Origin: Lachnospiraceae bacterium
GTDB lineage: Bacteria; Bacillota; Clostridia; Lachnospirales; Lachnospiraceae
Assembly: GCA_024685005.1 (NCBI GenBank)
Contig: JAIKWF010000113.1
Location: 1-64,000 of the forward strand
Length of the DNA: 64,000 bases
Direction of reading: 5' to 3'
The notes under the pieces: generated by a model
The model's input: the letters and a program-made list of their open reading frames with translations, nothing else
Told to the model about the DNA's origin: nothing
The model's database searches: none
Made by a program: the position numbers and the translations under genes
Shown: in pieces, positions 34,037-43,257 of the stretch
How positions within the stretch are numbered: position 1 is the stretch's first letter
Layout: each line of letters begins with the position of its first letter

Positions 34037-36504
34037 TAACAATCGGTACAATTATGGGTGATCGCTACGAGGTGCTTGAAAAGATCGGCACCGGCGGAAT
34101 GAGCGATGTATATAAGGCAAAGGACAACAAGCTGAACCGCTATGTTGCCATTAAAGTGCTGAAATCCGAATTCTCGGAGAATACCAATTTTGTATCCAAA
34201 TTTCAGGTGGAAGCACAGGCAGCAGCAAGGCTGACCCACCCCAACATCGTGAATGTATATGATGTAGGGGAAGAGGGAGATGTGCATTATATCGTAATGG
34301 AGCTGGTGGAAGGCATCACCCTGAAGAATTATATCGAGAAAAAGGCCAGACTGTCCGTTAAGGAAGCCATCAGTATTGCGATCCAGGTTTCCATGGGTAT
34401 CGAAGCGGCCCACAACAATCATATCATTCACAGGGACATCAAACCCCAGAATATCATGATCTCCAAGGAAGGGAAGGTGAAGATCGCCGACTTCGGTATC
34501 GCCAAAGCGGCAACTTCCAATACCATCACTTCCAACGTAATGGGATCGGTACACTATACTTCCCCGGAGCAGGCCAGAGGCGGATTCTCCGATGAGAGAA
34601 GCGATATCTATTCATTGGGCTGCACCATGTATGAGATGCTGACAGGAAGGGTGCCCTTTGACGGTGAGACAACGGTTGCCATTGCCATCCGTCATATTCA
34701 GGAAGAGATGCCCTCTCCCAGAGAGTTTGTATCCGAGATCCCCGTTTGCGTGGAGCAGATCATTTTCAAATGTACGCAAAAGAGTCCGGACCGCAGATAT
34801 CAGAGTATGAGCGAGCTCATCGTGGATCTGAAAAAATCCCTGATCACTCCCAATGAAAACTTCGTAAAGATCATTGATGCGGATACCGGCGGAGCCACCA
34901 AGACCATTTCCGAGGAGGACCTTGAGCAGATCAAGCGTCAGACCGGTAATATTTATTTAGGAAAAGTGCTTCCTTCCGATCAGGAAGAAGAGGAAGAGAT
35001 CGAAGAGCAGGACGAGGAAGCTTACGAAGGGCAGGAGGCCTACGAGGGCGAGGAAGCCTACGAAGACGAAGAGTACGAAGACGAAGAAGCCTACGAGGAT
35101 GAAGAGGCCTACGAAGGCGAGGAAGAATACGAGGACGAGGAGTACGAAGACGAAGAAGCCTACGAGGACGAAGAGGCCTACGAAGGCGAGGAAGAGTACG
35201 AGGACGAGGAAGAATACGAAGAGGACGAAGAAGCTGCAGCACGGCAGGCCTATGAAGAGGAAATGAGAAGGCGCAGAGCCGAAGAGATGCGCAGAAAAGA
35301 ACAGATGCGCAAACAGAAGGCCCAGCAGAAAAAGCAGCAAAAGAGCACAAAGAAGGCATACAGCGAAGAGGATGCCGACGAAGAAGAAGATAAGATGGAA
35401 AAGATCACCACTGTCCTGGCTATTCTGGCAGCGGTAGTCATTGGTATCATGGCGCTTGTGATAGTGGCACATGTGCTTGGGATTGCAGGAAATGATAAGA
35501 AGGCAGACACGACGGATGCGGAAAATACGACCGAGTTTGCATCCTTAGTGGATAGTGAAGAGGAGATGACTTCTTCTCCTGAGAATACCGTTGAAATGAT
35601 CGACGTTGTGGGGAAGAGCCTGACGGAAGCCAAGGAAGAACTTGCAGCACTGGAACTCGGGACAAAGGTTGTGGAGGAAGTACCCTCCGAGGAATACGAG
35701 GCAGGCGTTGTACTGGAGCAGAGCTTTGTAAAAGGCGCCAAGGTTGCCAAGAATACGACCGTTGAGCTGAAAGTCAGCACCGGTCCCAGTAAACAGGAAG
35801 AAGTGGAAGTGACAGATGTTAAGGGGCAGGATGAGGCACAGGCCAAATCCGCGCTGGAAGCACTGGGCTTTATTGTAGAAGTAACTGAGGAAAATTCCGA
35901 TACCGTGGAGAAGGGAAAGATCGTTTCCCAGACGCCCGCAGGCGGTGAGAAGGTGGCAAAGGGTTCTTTGATCAAACTGACCGTCAGTATCGGTGCCAAG
36001 GAAGAAAAAGTTACCGTACCCGACCTTCGCGGGATGACGGAAGCAGCTGCTAAAGACAAGCTGGCAGCCGAAGGCTTAAAGTGCGGTTCCGTATCCGAAA
36101 CCCACTCCGATACCGTAACCCCGGGCTGTGTGGTTTCCCAGAGCAATGATCCAGGAAGCCAGGTGGCAAAGGGAACGGGTATCAATATTCAGCTTTCTTC
36201 CGGACCGGAGAAACATACCTATAAGTTTGTGACCACCCTGAATGCACCCACCGGCTACACCGGAGGCAATGCCACCGTTACCATTACCGCAGCGGATGGC
36301 ACCACAAGAAGCTTTACTACAGCTAATTTCCCCTGCGCCGTGAATGAGACAGGGTTTACCAGTCCCAACGGAACCGTGACCATCACCTACAAGGCTCAGA
36401 CAACGGAGACCATGGTGGATTCCGATACCGGAGAAGAGACGATGCAGATGACGGAAACCGAAACTACCAGCGCGCCTATGGCCGTGCAGTTTACACAGGA
36501 GTGA
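34033..36504 (+). CDS. prkC: PASTA-domain Ser/Thr protein kinase (PrkC/Stk1) with acidic tandem repeats
   Basis: An 823-residue membrane kinase that senses muropeptides or lipid II outside. The kinase domain (about 8-270) has the glycine loop IGTGGMSDV, VAIKVLK, HRDIKPQN (H133-D135) and DFGIAK. Residues about 316-400 form an extreme Glu/Asp/Tyr-rich segment, then a basic Arg/Lys/Gln coil (about 405-445), one membrane helix (about 457-483) and three extracellular PASTA domains (about 515-720), ending in a Thr-rich beta region (about 725-823) that is not PASTA. The juxtamembrane acidic block holds two almost identical 23-residue units, which is unusual for this family. Tyr spacing in it could offer phosphorylation sites, but this is speculation. 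Confidence 0.96.
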   Translation: MITIGTIMGDRYEVLEKIGTGGMSDVYKAKDNKLNRYVAIKVLKSEFSENTNFVSKFQVEAQAAARLTHPNIVNVYDVGEEGDVHYIVMELVEGITLKNYIEKKARLSVKEAISIAIQVSMGIEAAHNNHIIHRDIKPQNIMISKEGKVKIADFGIAKAATSNTITSNVMGSVHYTSPEQARGGFSDERSDIYSLGCTMYEMLTGRVPFDGETTVAIAIRHIQEEMPSPREFVSEIPVCVEQIIFKCTQKSPDRRYQSMSELIVDLKKSLITPNENFVKIIDADTGGATKTISEEDLEQIKRQTGNIYLGKVLPSDQEEEEEIEEQDEEAYEGQEAYEGEEAYEDEEYEDEEAYEDEEAYEGEEEYEDEEYEDEEAYEDEEAYEGEEEYEDEEEYEEDEEAAARQAYEEEMRRRRAEEMRRKEQMRKQKAQQKKQQKSTKKAYSEEDADEEEDKMEKITTVLAILAAVVIGIMALVIVAHVLGIAGNDKKADTTDAENTTEFASLVDSEEEMTSSPENTVEMIDVVGKSLTEAKEELAALELGTKVVEEVPSEEYEAGVVLEQSFVKGAKVAKNTTVELKVSTGPSKQEEVEVTDVKGQDEAQAKSALEALGFIVEVTEENSDTVEKGKIVSQTPAGGEKVAKGSLIKLTVSIGAKEEKVTVPDLRGMTEAAAKDKLAAEGLKCGSVSETHSDTVTPGCVVSQSNDPGSQVAKGTGINIQLSSGPEKHTYKFVTTLNAPTGYTGGNATVTITAADGTTRSFTTANFPCAVNETGFTSPNGTVTITYKAQTTETMVDSDTGEETMQMTETETTSAPMAVQFTQE
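35071..35208 (+). repeat. Two tandem 69-bp repeats inside prkC
   Basis: Units 35071-35139 and 35140-35208 are directly adjacent and differ at only two positions that I can find (GAT/GAC and GAA/GAG). They encode 23 residues each in the acidic Glu/Tyr block. Diverged, shorter versions flank them on both sides, so the block grew by repeated in-frame duplication. Confidence 0.9.
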
Positions 36505-36511
36505 GCCCTTT

Positions 36512-37444
36512 ATGGAGCCTATAACGGACGGGGAAGCGCTGACAGAAGAAGGCCGGATCATCCGGGGCATTGCGGGTTTTTACTATGTGGAAACCGCAGA
36601 GGGCACGGTATTTGAATGCAAGGCCAAGGGGATTTTTCGCAAAGACGGAACAAAACCCCTTGTGGGAGATATATGTCAGATCATGCGGGTGGAAGAAAGT
36701 GATCCGGATCCGGAGGCGTATCCTGTGGGAAATATCTGCAGGATCCTGCCGAGAAAAAGTGAGCTGCTGCGTCCTGCGGTAGCCAATGTGGATCAGGCGC
36801 TTTTGGTTTTTGCACTTCGGTCACCCCAGCCCAATCTGAATCTTTTGGATACCTTCCTGCTTCGGATGGAATTACAAAAGATACCTGCTATCATCGCCTT
36901 TAACAAAACAGATCTGGATCCGGAAGGAGAGCTTGCAGGGAAGATCCGTGAGAGGTTTGCACATACGGATTATCCTGTATTCTTGTTTTGTGCTAAAAAA
37001 GGGGAAGGCATACAGGCCCTTAAGGAAACTCTTATGGGAAAATGCACCGCAGTGGCGGGGCCCAGCGGCGTGGGTAAATCGTCGCTGATCAATTTGTTAC
37101 AATCGAATATCGCTATGGAAACATCCGGGATCAGTAAAAAAACAGAACGGGGAAAACATACCACCAGAAGAAGTGAACTGATCCGTATCGGAGATCACAG
37201 TTATATCATGGATACACCGGGATTTACATCATTGGGGACGCAGGGGCTCGAAGCGGAGCAGATCGCAGAGGGCTTCCGGGAGATCGTCTGCTGGCAGGAG
37301 GGCTGCAGATTTGCGGCCTGCAGTCATATTTCCGAACCGGACTGTCTGGTGAAGGAAAAAATGGCAGAAGGCCTGATCCACCCGTCCCGTTATGAAAGTT
37401 ATGTAAAAATGTACAGGGAATGTAAAGACAGAAAGAGGTATTGA
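36512..37444 (+). CDS. rsgA: Ribosome small subunit-dependent GTPase RsgA
   Basis: A 310-residue circularly permuted GTPase that acts in late 30S maturation. An N-terminal OB fold (about 10-75) is followed by the GTPase domain in permuted order, FNKTDLD (G4) before the P-loop GPSGVGKS (183-190) and DTPGF (G3), and a C-terminal zinc-binding segment with C-x4-C, CSHISEPDC. It follows the PASTA kinase by 7 bases, the usual order in Bacillota. Confidence 0.97.
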   Translation: MEPITDGEALTEEGRIIRGIAGFYYVETAEGTVFECKAKGIFRKDGTKPLVGDICQIMRVEESDPDPEAYPVGNICRILPRKSELLRPAVANVDQALLVFALRSPQPNLNLLDTFLLRMELQKIPAIIAFNKTDLDPEGELAGKIRERFAHTDYPVFLFCAKKGEGIQALKETLMGKCTAVAGPSGVGKSSLINLLQSNIAMETSGISKKTERGKHTTRRSELIRIGDHSYIMDTPGFTSLGTQGLEAEQIAEGFREIVCWQEGCRFAACSHISEPDCLVKEKMAEGLIHPSRYESYVKMYRECKDRKRY

Positions 37445-37469
37445 ACTGAATCTTACGGAGGAAAAAAAC

Positions 37470-38120
37470 ATGAAAACACTGGCACCTTCCATTTTGGCGG
37501 CGGATTTTTCGATCTTAGGACAGCAGATCGCGCAGATTGAAGAGGCAGGGGGAACACACCTTCACATTGATGTGATGGATGGCGTTTTTGTACCGTCCAT
37601 ATCCTTTGGTTTCCCCATCATCAAATCGATCCGGAAAAAGTCAAAGCTCTACTTTGACGTGCATTTGATGATCACGGCCCCCGAACGATATGTGGAGGAA
37701 TTTGCGGAAGCCGGTGCCAACGGACTGACAGTCCATGTGGAAGCCTGCAAGTGCATGGTAGATACCCTGGAAAAGATCCGGTCATTGGGAATGCAGCCGG
37801 GGGTAAGCCTCCATCCGCAAACACCGGTATCGGCGGTGATCCCTTATCTGGAGAATGTGGACAGGGTGCTGGTGATGACCGTGAATACGGGATTCGGAGG
37901 ACAGCAATACATAGAGGGATGTACGAAAAAGATCGTAATGCTGAGGGAGGAGCTGGACAAGCGAAATCTGAAAGCCGTTTTGGAAGTTGACGGCGGCGTG
38001 AACAGAGAAAATGCATCCATGATCCTGGATGCAGGGGCAGATATTCTGGTATCGGGTTCATCGGTATTCAGAGGAGATCTGAAAGAGAATCTGAGTTACT
38101 TTTTGAATATTATGAAGTGA
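37470..38120 (+). CDS. rpe: Ribulose-phosphate 3-epimerase
   Basis: A 216-residue TIM-barrel epimerase interconverting ribulose 5-phosphate and xylulose 5-phosphate in the pentose phosphate pathway. Family blocks are LAPSILAADF, HIDVMDGVFVPSISFG, DVHLM, NTGFGGQQYI and EVDGGVNRENA. Ribosome binding site ACGGAGGAAAAAA. It is the last housekeeping gene before the Pel cluster, only 19 bases before pelD and without a terminator between them. Confidence 0.97.
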   Translation: MKTLAPSILAADFSILGQQIAQIEEAGGTHLHIDVMDGVFVPSISFGFPIIKSIRKKSKLYFDVHLMITAPERYVEEFAEAGANGLTVHVEACKCMVDTLEKIRSLGMQPGVSLHPQTPVSAVIPYLENVDRVLVMTVNTGFGGQQYIEGCTKKIVMLREELDKRNLKAVLEVDGGVNRENASMILDAGADILVSGSSVFRGDLKENLSYFLNIMK

Positions 38121-38139
38121 TTTGAAACGGGGATAAAAA

Positions 38140-40311
38140 ATGAAGTATCATAATTCCATTGCAGAGCAGCCTTCCTGCGTACTTCTTTGCGGAAGAACGC
38201 AGCTGCTGGATGCCATAACGTTAAAACATATCTCACAATTCTATCAAACTGTCATGACGAGGGAAAGCGGCCTTCCCGGCTACAGCAAAGGGATGATTTC
38301 CCCCAAGTTTCATTTTTATAAAGAGAATATCGGAAGCGACAGCTTTTCAAAGATCGCAGCTTCCTATTCGCCGGATGTAGTCTGGTATTTTTCCGGATTT
38401 GCCGACGGGCAGGAGGGATTTGATGATGAGCGGAAAAAAATCGAGGAGCTTGTAAAACTCTGTTCTGAAAAAGAAGTTTCCAAGCTCATTGTCGTTTCAT
38501 CCGTCAATGCCCTGAATTACCACAGGGAGGAAAAGGATAACGGATGCGAAAAACGGATCTATGAATCCCAGAAGGCCTTTGACTGCGCGCAGATGGAAGA
38601 ACTGGTTCGTTTTACGGCAAAGCAAAGATACTTAAAAACGGTGATCCTGCGGGTTCCTTATATCGTCAACGATAACAACAAAGAAACCGCATTGGGTGAG
38701 ATCTTTGAGCGTATGACCAAAAAGGAAGTGATCCGTTTTCCGTATCACAAAAACGAACTGATCGATTTTCTTTCCCTGCGCAATCTGGCAGAGGCCCTGA
38801 TCGCCGTTACCGAGGAAACCTCGGACGAAAAGGGCGAGTATACCCTGCTTAGCGGCTTTGAACATACCTATCAGGAATTTGCCAAACTGATCACGGAGCA
38901 GGAAAAAGACCAACGGATCCTGCATGAGGATGCCTTTTTTGATCTGGTGATCAACCGGAAAGCGGAAGAAGAAAAAATGCGCATCAATTACGGCTTTGTG
39001 GCCAGCGATGACATCTTTGAGAGTATTCCGGCCCTGTATGATGCCTATCGCAATTTCCATGTGGAGCAGAAAAAACTGAAGGACCGCATCAAAGCCTTTT
39101 TGGGTGGGTTCTCGAAAAACACCTATCGCATCGCGGAGATTTTTCTGCTGTTTGCCCTGGTGGAGGTTTTGCTGAACGTTACAGAGGATGCAACCTTCTT
39201 CCGCTATGTAGATCTTAGGCTGTTTTATGTGGTGATCCTGGGAATCACCCACGGAATGCTGGGCGGTATCGTGGGCGGTTTTCTGGAATGTATTTCCCTT
39301 GTTATGCACTTTGCCAAAGCCGGCGTTACCGGTACTTCACTGTTTTACAACATGGACTACTGGCTGCCCTTTGCCATCTATCTTGTAACCGGCTCCGTTA
39401 CCGGTTATATGATGAGCACCAAGGAACGCAGGATCACCTTCTATCAGGAAGAAAACCGCAGCCTGCAGGATAAATATCTGTTTTTGAACAATGTTTATAT
39501 GTCCGTCATTGACAATAAAGAGGAGTATAAACGGCAGATCCTGGGGTATCAGGACAGCTTCGGTAAGATTTTTAATGCGGTCGAGAAGCTCAACAGTTCC
39601 CTGCCGGCGGACATTTTTTTAAACGGTGTGCATACTCTGGAACGGATCCTGCACAACCACAGCATTGCCATTTATACCATGGATGAATATCAGAAATACG
39701 GCCGTCTGGTGGCCTGCTCCAGGGAGATCGCCCTGGATCTTCGCAAGTCCATCAGCGTAGAGGAGATCCGTCCCGTTTACGATACCATCCGCAAGAGAGA
39801 GGTTTGGAAAAATACGGACTTTGAAGATAATCTTCCCATTTATGCTTACGCTATTGTGGACGATAACAAGATCCGTCTGATGATCTGCATTTACAAGGCG
39901 GATCCCCAGCAGATCGGACTGTATTATATCAATCTGTTTACCATCCTCTGTCATCTGATCCGGGTTTCCTTCAGAAGGGCCCTGGATTATCAGGAGGCCA
40001 TTGAGAATGAGAAATACTATCCCGGTACCGATGTGCTGATGCCGGAATATTTTGACATGGAACTGGAATCCCAAAGGAAGATCGCAGATGCGGGTATGGC
40101 CAGCTTTGTGCTTTTGCAGCTGCCGGAGCATGAGGTGAGAAAGATGAATGAACAGCTGCACGGTCTGATCCGGCACAGCGATATCCTGGGCAGGAGCAGC
40201 GACGGAAATAGTTACCTGCTGCTAACCCAGATCAACAGAAGGATCTTTGATACCATCGGCGACAGACTGACGGCCAGCGGCGTGGAGTATACCATAGTGG
40301 AGGGAATGTAA
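38140..40311 (+). CDS. pelD: PelD-like c-di-GMP receptor fused to an N-terminal SDR/epimerase domain
   Basis: A 723-residue protein. Residues 1-300 are a short-chain dehydrogenase/nucleotide-sugar epimerase-like domain: VVSSVNALNY then YESQK (a YxxxK catalytic pair), though the glycine-rich NAD loop is degenerate (LLCGRTQLLDA). Residues about 320-430 hold four membrane helices, as in PelD, then a coiled segment, a GAF domain (about 460-600) and a degenerate GGDEF domain in which the signature is SSDGN (686-690) but the inhibitory c-di-GMP site RHSD (678-681) is kept. PelD activates Pel polymerisation when it binds c-di-GMP. The fusion may supply UDP-GalNAc-type precursor, a role played by separate epimerases elsewhere. 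Starts 19 bases after rpe. Confidence 0.85.
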   Translation: MKYHNSIAEQPSCVLLCGRTQLLDAITLKHISQFYQTVMTRESGLPGYSKGMISPKFHFYKENIGSDSFSKIAASYSPDVVWYFSGFADGQEGFDDERKKIEELVKLCSEKEVSKLIVVSSVNALNYHREEKDNGCEKRIYESQKAFDCAQMEELVRFTAKQRYLKTVILRVPYIVNDNNKETALGEIFERMTKKEVIRFPYHKNELIDFLSLRNLAEALIAVTEETSDEKGEYTLLSGFEHTYQEFAKLITEQEKDQRILHEDAFFDLVINRKAEEEKMRINYGFVASDDIFESIPALYDAYRNFHVEQKKLKDRIKAFLGGFSKNTYRIAEIFLLFALVEVLLNVTEDATFFRYVDLRLFYVVILGITHGMLGGIVGGFLECISLVMHFAKAGVTGTSLFYNMDYWLPFAIYLVTGSVTGYMMSTKERRITFYQEENRSLQDKYLFLNNVYMSVIDNKEEYKRQILGYQDSFGKIFNAVEKLNSSLPADIFLNGVHTLERILHNHSIAIYTMDEYQKYGRLVACSREIALDLRKSISVEEIRPVYDTIRKREVWKNTDFEDNLPIYAYAIVDDNKIRLMICIYKADPQQIGLYYINLFTILCHLIRVSFRRALDYQEAIENEKYYPGTDVLMPEYFDMELESQRKIADAGMASFVLLQLPEHEVRKMNEQLHGLIRHSDILGRSSDGNSYLLLTQINRRIFDTIGDRLTASGVEYTIVEGM

Positions 40312-40313
40312 CG

Positions 40314-41333
40314 ATGAAGATTTTCATCTTTTGCATAACGATCCATCTCCTGTTTACGGGCCTTTTGTTCTTCCTGCGTTACAGCAGGATCCTGCGGTGT
40401 GAATACATTTCCGTATTCATTGCCCTCTTTGTGCCGGTCTGGGGTCCTCTTATGCTGCTGGGGAAGGAACTGTCCGACAGGCATAACATGCGCCCGGCAG
40501 AGGTAATCGAACTGGAACGGCCCACGGCGGAGGAGGAAAAAAAGAGTATCCGGGTGGAAGAGAACGCAAAGGATATCATTCCTCTTTCCGAAGCCCTTGT
40601 CATCAATGACGAAACCACCAGGCGGGATATGATGATGGATATCCTGTATAACATCAACAAAAGCATTGTGGTGGACCAGGATGATATGAACCGGAAAGTG
40701 GTTCCCTTAGAGGAAGCGCTGGTGGTAAATGATACCGCCACCAGAAGAGAACTGATCATTGACGTGCTTTACAAAAACCCCGGTGATTATGTATCCCAGC
40801 TCTATGAGGCCAAATCCGGCGGCGATACGGAGATCGTTCACTATGCGGCTACGGCCCTTGCGGAGATCCGAAAGGATTTCGATAAAAAGTTTCAGAGCAT
40901 TCACCACCGGATGCAGGAAGATCCGGAAAACGAAAGGCTGGAGGCCGAGTACGAAAAGCTGCTGGAGGATTATATTTCCTGCGGTCTGCTGGAGGGAGAA
41001 GCTCTGAAAAAACAGCTTCGGATCTATTCCGACCTTTTGGAAAAAGATATTGAAAAGGGAAGGACCGCCGGAAGGTGGACCCTTCTGAACAAAAAAGCGG
41101 TGACGGACCAAAAGCTGGGAGATGCCGCGGCACTGGACCGGGACATCAGGCTGATGGAAGAGCAGTGGCCGGATCGGGAGCGGGTTTATCTGTACCGGAT
41201 GCAAAGTGCCATTTTGAAAAAGGACAGCGGGAAGATCAGACAGATCATCGACACCATGAAGGAGAAACACATCCATCTGTCCCCGGAACTGAAAAGTCTT
41301 GTAGGGTTCTGGGAGGCCGGATTCGGAGAATAG
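40314..41333 (+). CDS. pelE: PelE-like membrane protein
   Basis: A 339-residue protein with two N-terminal membrane helices (about 2-22 and 28-50) and a long helical cytosolic part with TPR-like features, as in PelE, which helps assemble the Pel synthase complex. I see an internal duplication: the pattern PLxEALVxNDxxTRRxxxxD begins at P90 and again at P131, 41 residues apart. It starts 2 bases after the pelD stop. Identification rests on the layout and on the order pelD-E-A-F-G rather than on strong motifs. Confidence 0.75.
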   Translation: MKIFIFCITIHLLFTGLLFFLRYSRILRCEYISVFIALFVPVWGPLMLLGKELSDRHNMRPAEVIELERPTAEEEKKSIRVEENAKDIIPLSEALVINDETTRRDMMMDILYNINKSIVVDQDDMNRKVVPLEEALVVNDTATRRELIIDVLYKNPGDYVSQLYEAKSGGDTEIVHYAATALAEIRKDFDKKFQSIHHRMQEDPENERLEAEYEKLLEDYISCGLLEGEALKKQLRIYSDLLEKDIEKGRTAGRWTLLNKKAVTDQKLGDAAALDRDIRLMEEQWPDRERVYLYRMQSAILKKDSGKIRQIIDTMKEKHIHLSPELKSLVGFWEAGFGE

Positions 41334-41334
41334 A

Positions 41335-43257
41335 ATGAGCAGACTGAAAAGGATCAGAAAAAGAATACAGAGAGATTTTTTTGATTTCCGAATGGGGGGA
41401 ATGTACATTCTGGGAATGGCTTTTTTCCTGATCACGGTAGTATTGATCCTGGTGCAGGCCAATGTGAGATACTCCATCAGACCGGAGCGCCTTTCCATGG
41501 CTTCCAAAGGGGAGCTGATCCGTCAGAAAAGCAGTATGGACTGCTTTACCAAAGAGGAGATCGAAGATGATACCATTCCAAACCGCTTTACGGAAGGGAA
41601 TGGGACGCTTCTTGTGCTGGAGGACGGGGAAGCCACCAGTCTGAAGGCAAAGAAGATCTATCTGCCGGTACTGGATCAGATGAAGGATCCCTATGATGTC
41701 TGTGAGGCATACGATTTTGAGCCGGAAATGCTGAAGACCCATGACAAATTGATCCTGGCCATTACCAATTACCGTAAGCTGGGTGAATCCATTTCAGATA
41801 TCAGGGATTGGGTAAAGGAAGGCGGCAACCTTATGATCGCCTATCCTCCCATTTATTCCGGAAGCTTTGCCACCCTGTTTGATATTCTGGGGATCAAGAG
41901 CAGCGGAAATGCCGCCATGGTGGAGGGGCTGCATTTTAACAAAAACTTTATGATCGGCGGCATCAGCAGGGATTATGAGATCATCGATGCCTACGAATCC
42001 GGTATTTCCCTGGCACTGACGGAGGACTGCGACGTGTACCTGCAATCCACCGGAGAGTATCCGCTACCTTTGATCTGGCGGAGGGAAACGGGAGAAGGAT
42101 CCATTGTCTTTGACAATTTCGGTGTTCTGGAAAAAGCTTACCGGGGGATCCACGCTTCTGCCTTTACCCTTTTGGACGATGCGTACGTTTATCCTGTCAT
42201 TAACGGGTCCGCTTTTTATATCGACGATTTTCCCTCTCCGGTACCGGAAGGAGACGGCAAGTATATCACAAGGGATTACAACATTTCCATTTCGGACTTT
42301 TATTCCCAGATCTGGTGGAATGACATGTACGAACTGGCGCAAAAGTACGATATAGATTATACGGGACTTGTGATCGAGGATTACTCGGCCCAGGTAAAAG
42401 GAAAGTTTAAACGCAATACGGATGTAAACCGGTTCCAGTATTTCGGAAATATGCTCCTTCGCTCGGGAGGAGAGATCGGTATCCACGGATACAATCATAT
42501 GCCTCTGGTTTTGGAAAACTTTGATTATCAGGACCAGTACGATTCCTATGTGCAGTGGCCGGGAACCGAGGATATGCGAAATTCCCTGAAGGAAGTCTTT
42601 GACTTTACGGGGGAACTCTTTGACCAGGAAGAGCTTCAGGTCTACGTACCCCCTTCCAATGTGCTATCCGAGGAAGGCAGAAATATTCTGACGGAAACTC
42701 CGATTCGGAGCATCGCCTCCGTGTATCTGCCTACGGATCTTGCCTATGAGCAGGAATTCGATGTGTCCGCCAAGGACGGTATCATCAATACCCCCAGGAT
42801 CACATCCGGAACCGTTATCGATGAATACATGATGATCGCAGCCATGTCCGAGCTGAACCTTCATATGGTCAATACCCACTTCGTCCATCCCGATGATGTG
42901 CTGGATGAAGACAGAGGCGCTGCCCTGGGATGGGAGAAACTCTACGGCAATCTGAAGGACTATCTGGACTGGCTTTATACAAACTGCCCTTCCATCCGCA
43001 ATCTTACCGGATCGGAGCTGGCGGCAGCAGTGCAAAGATATGATCTTTGCAAGGTAACAAGAGAGTACGACAAAGAGGGCGTAAGCCTTACCGTTGACAA
43101 TTTTGACAAGGAAGCCTATGTCATGTACCGGACCAACAAAGGAAGATCGGTTTCCAGAGTACAGGGCGGAAGCTATAAATCCGTAGCGGACGGACTGTAT
43201 CTGATCAAATGCGATGCACCCAGGGTACGGATCGATTTGAAACAGGAGCAAAAATGA
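41335..43257 (+). CDS. pelA: PelA-type polysaccharide deacetylase (DUF2194)
   Basis: A 640-residue membrane-anchored extracellular protein: one N-terminal helix (about 20-42), a glutamine amidotransferase-like/Rossmann region (about 60-270) and a carbohydrate esterase 4-like deacetylase domain with metal and catalytic residues in YIDDFPSP (D297, D298) and IHGYNH (H384, H388). It lacks the N-terminal glycoside hydrolase of Gram-negative PelA and so matches the deacetylase-only form of Gram-positive Pel clusters. It would partly deacetylate the GalNAc-rich Pel polymer, giving it positive charge. The stop overlaps the pelF start (ATGA). Confidence 0.85.
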   Translation: MSRLKRIRKRIQRDFFDFRMGGMYILGMAFFLITVVLILVQANVRYSIRPERLSMASKGELIRQKSSMDCFTKEEIEDDTIPNRFTEGNGTLLVLEDGEATSLKAKKIYLPVLDQMKDPYDVCEAYDFEPEMLKTHDKLILAITNYRKLGESISDIRDWVKEGGNLMIAYPPIYSGSFATLFDILGIKSSGNAAMVEGLHFNKNFMIGGISRDYEIIDAYESGISLALTEDCDVYLQSTGEYPLPLIWRRETGEGSIVFDNFGVLEKAYRGIHASAFTLLDDAYVYPVINGSAFYIDDFPSPVPEGDGKYITRDYNISISDFYSQIWWNDMYELAQKYDIDYTGLVIEDYSAQVKGKFKRNTDVNRFQYFGNMLLRSGGEIGIHGYNHMPLVLENFDYQDQYDSYVQWPGTEDMRNSLKEVFDFTGELFDQEELQVYVPPSNVLSEEGRNILTETPIRSIASVYLPTDLAYEQEFDVSAKDGIINTPRITSGTVIDEYMMIAAMSELNLHMVNTHFVHPDDVLDEDRGAALGWEKLYGNLKDYLDWLYTNCPSIRNLTGSELAAAVQRYDLCKVTREYDKEGVSLTVDNFDKEAYVMYRTNKGRSVSRVQGGSYKSVADGLYLIKCDAPRVRIDLKQEQK

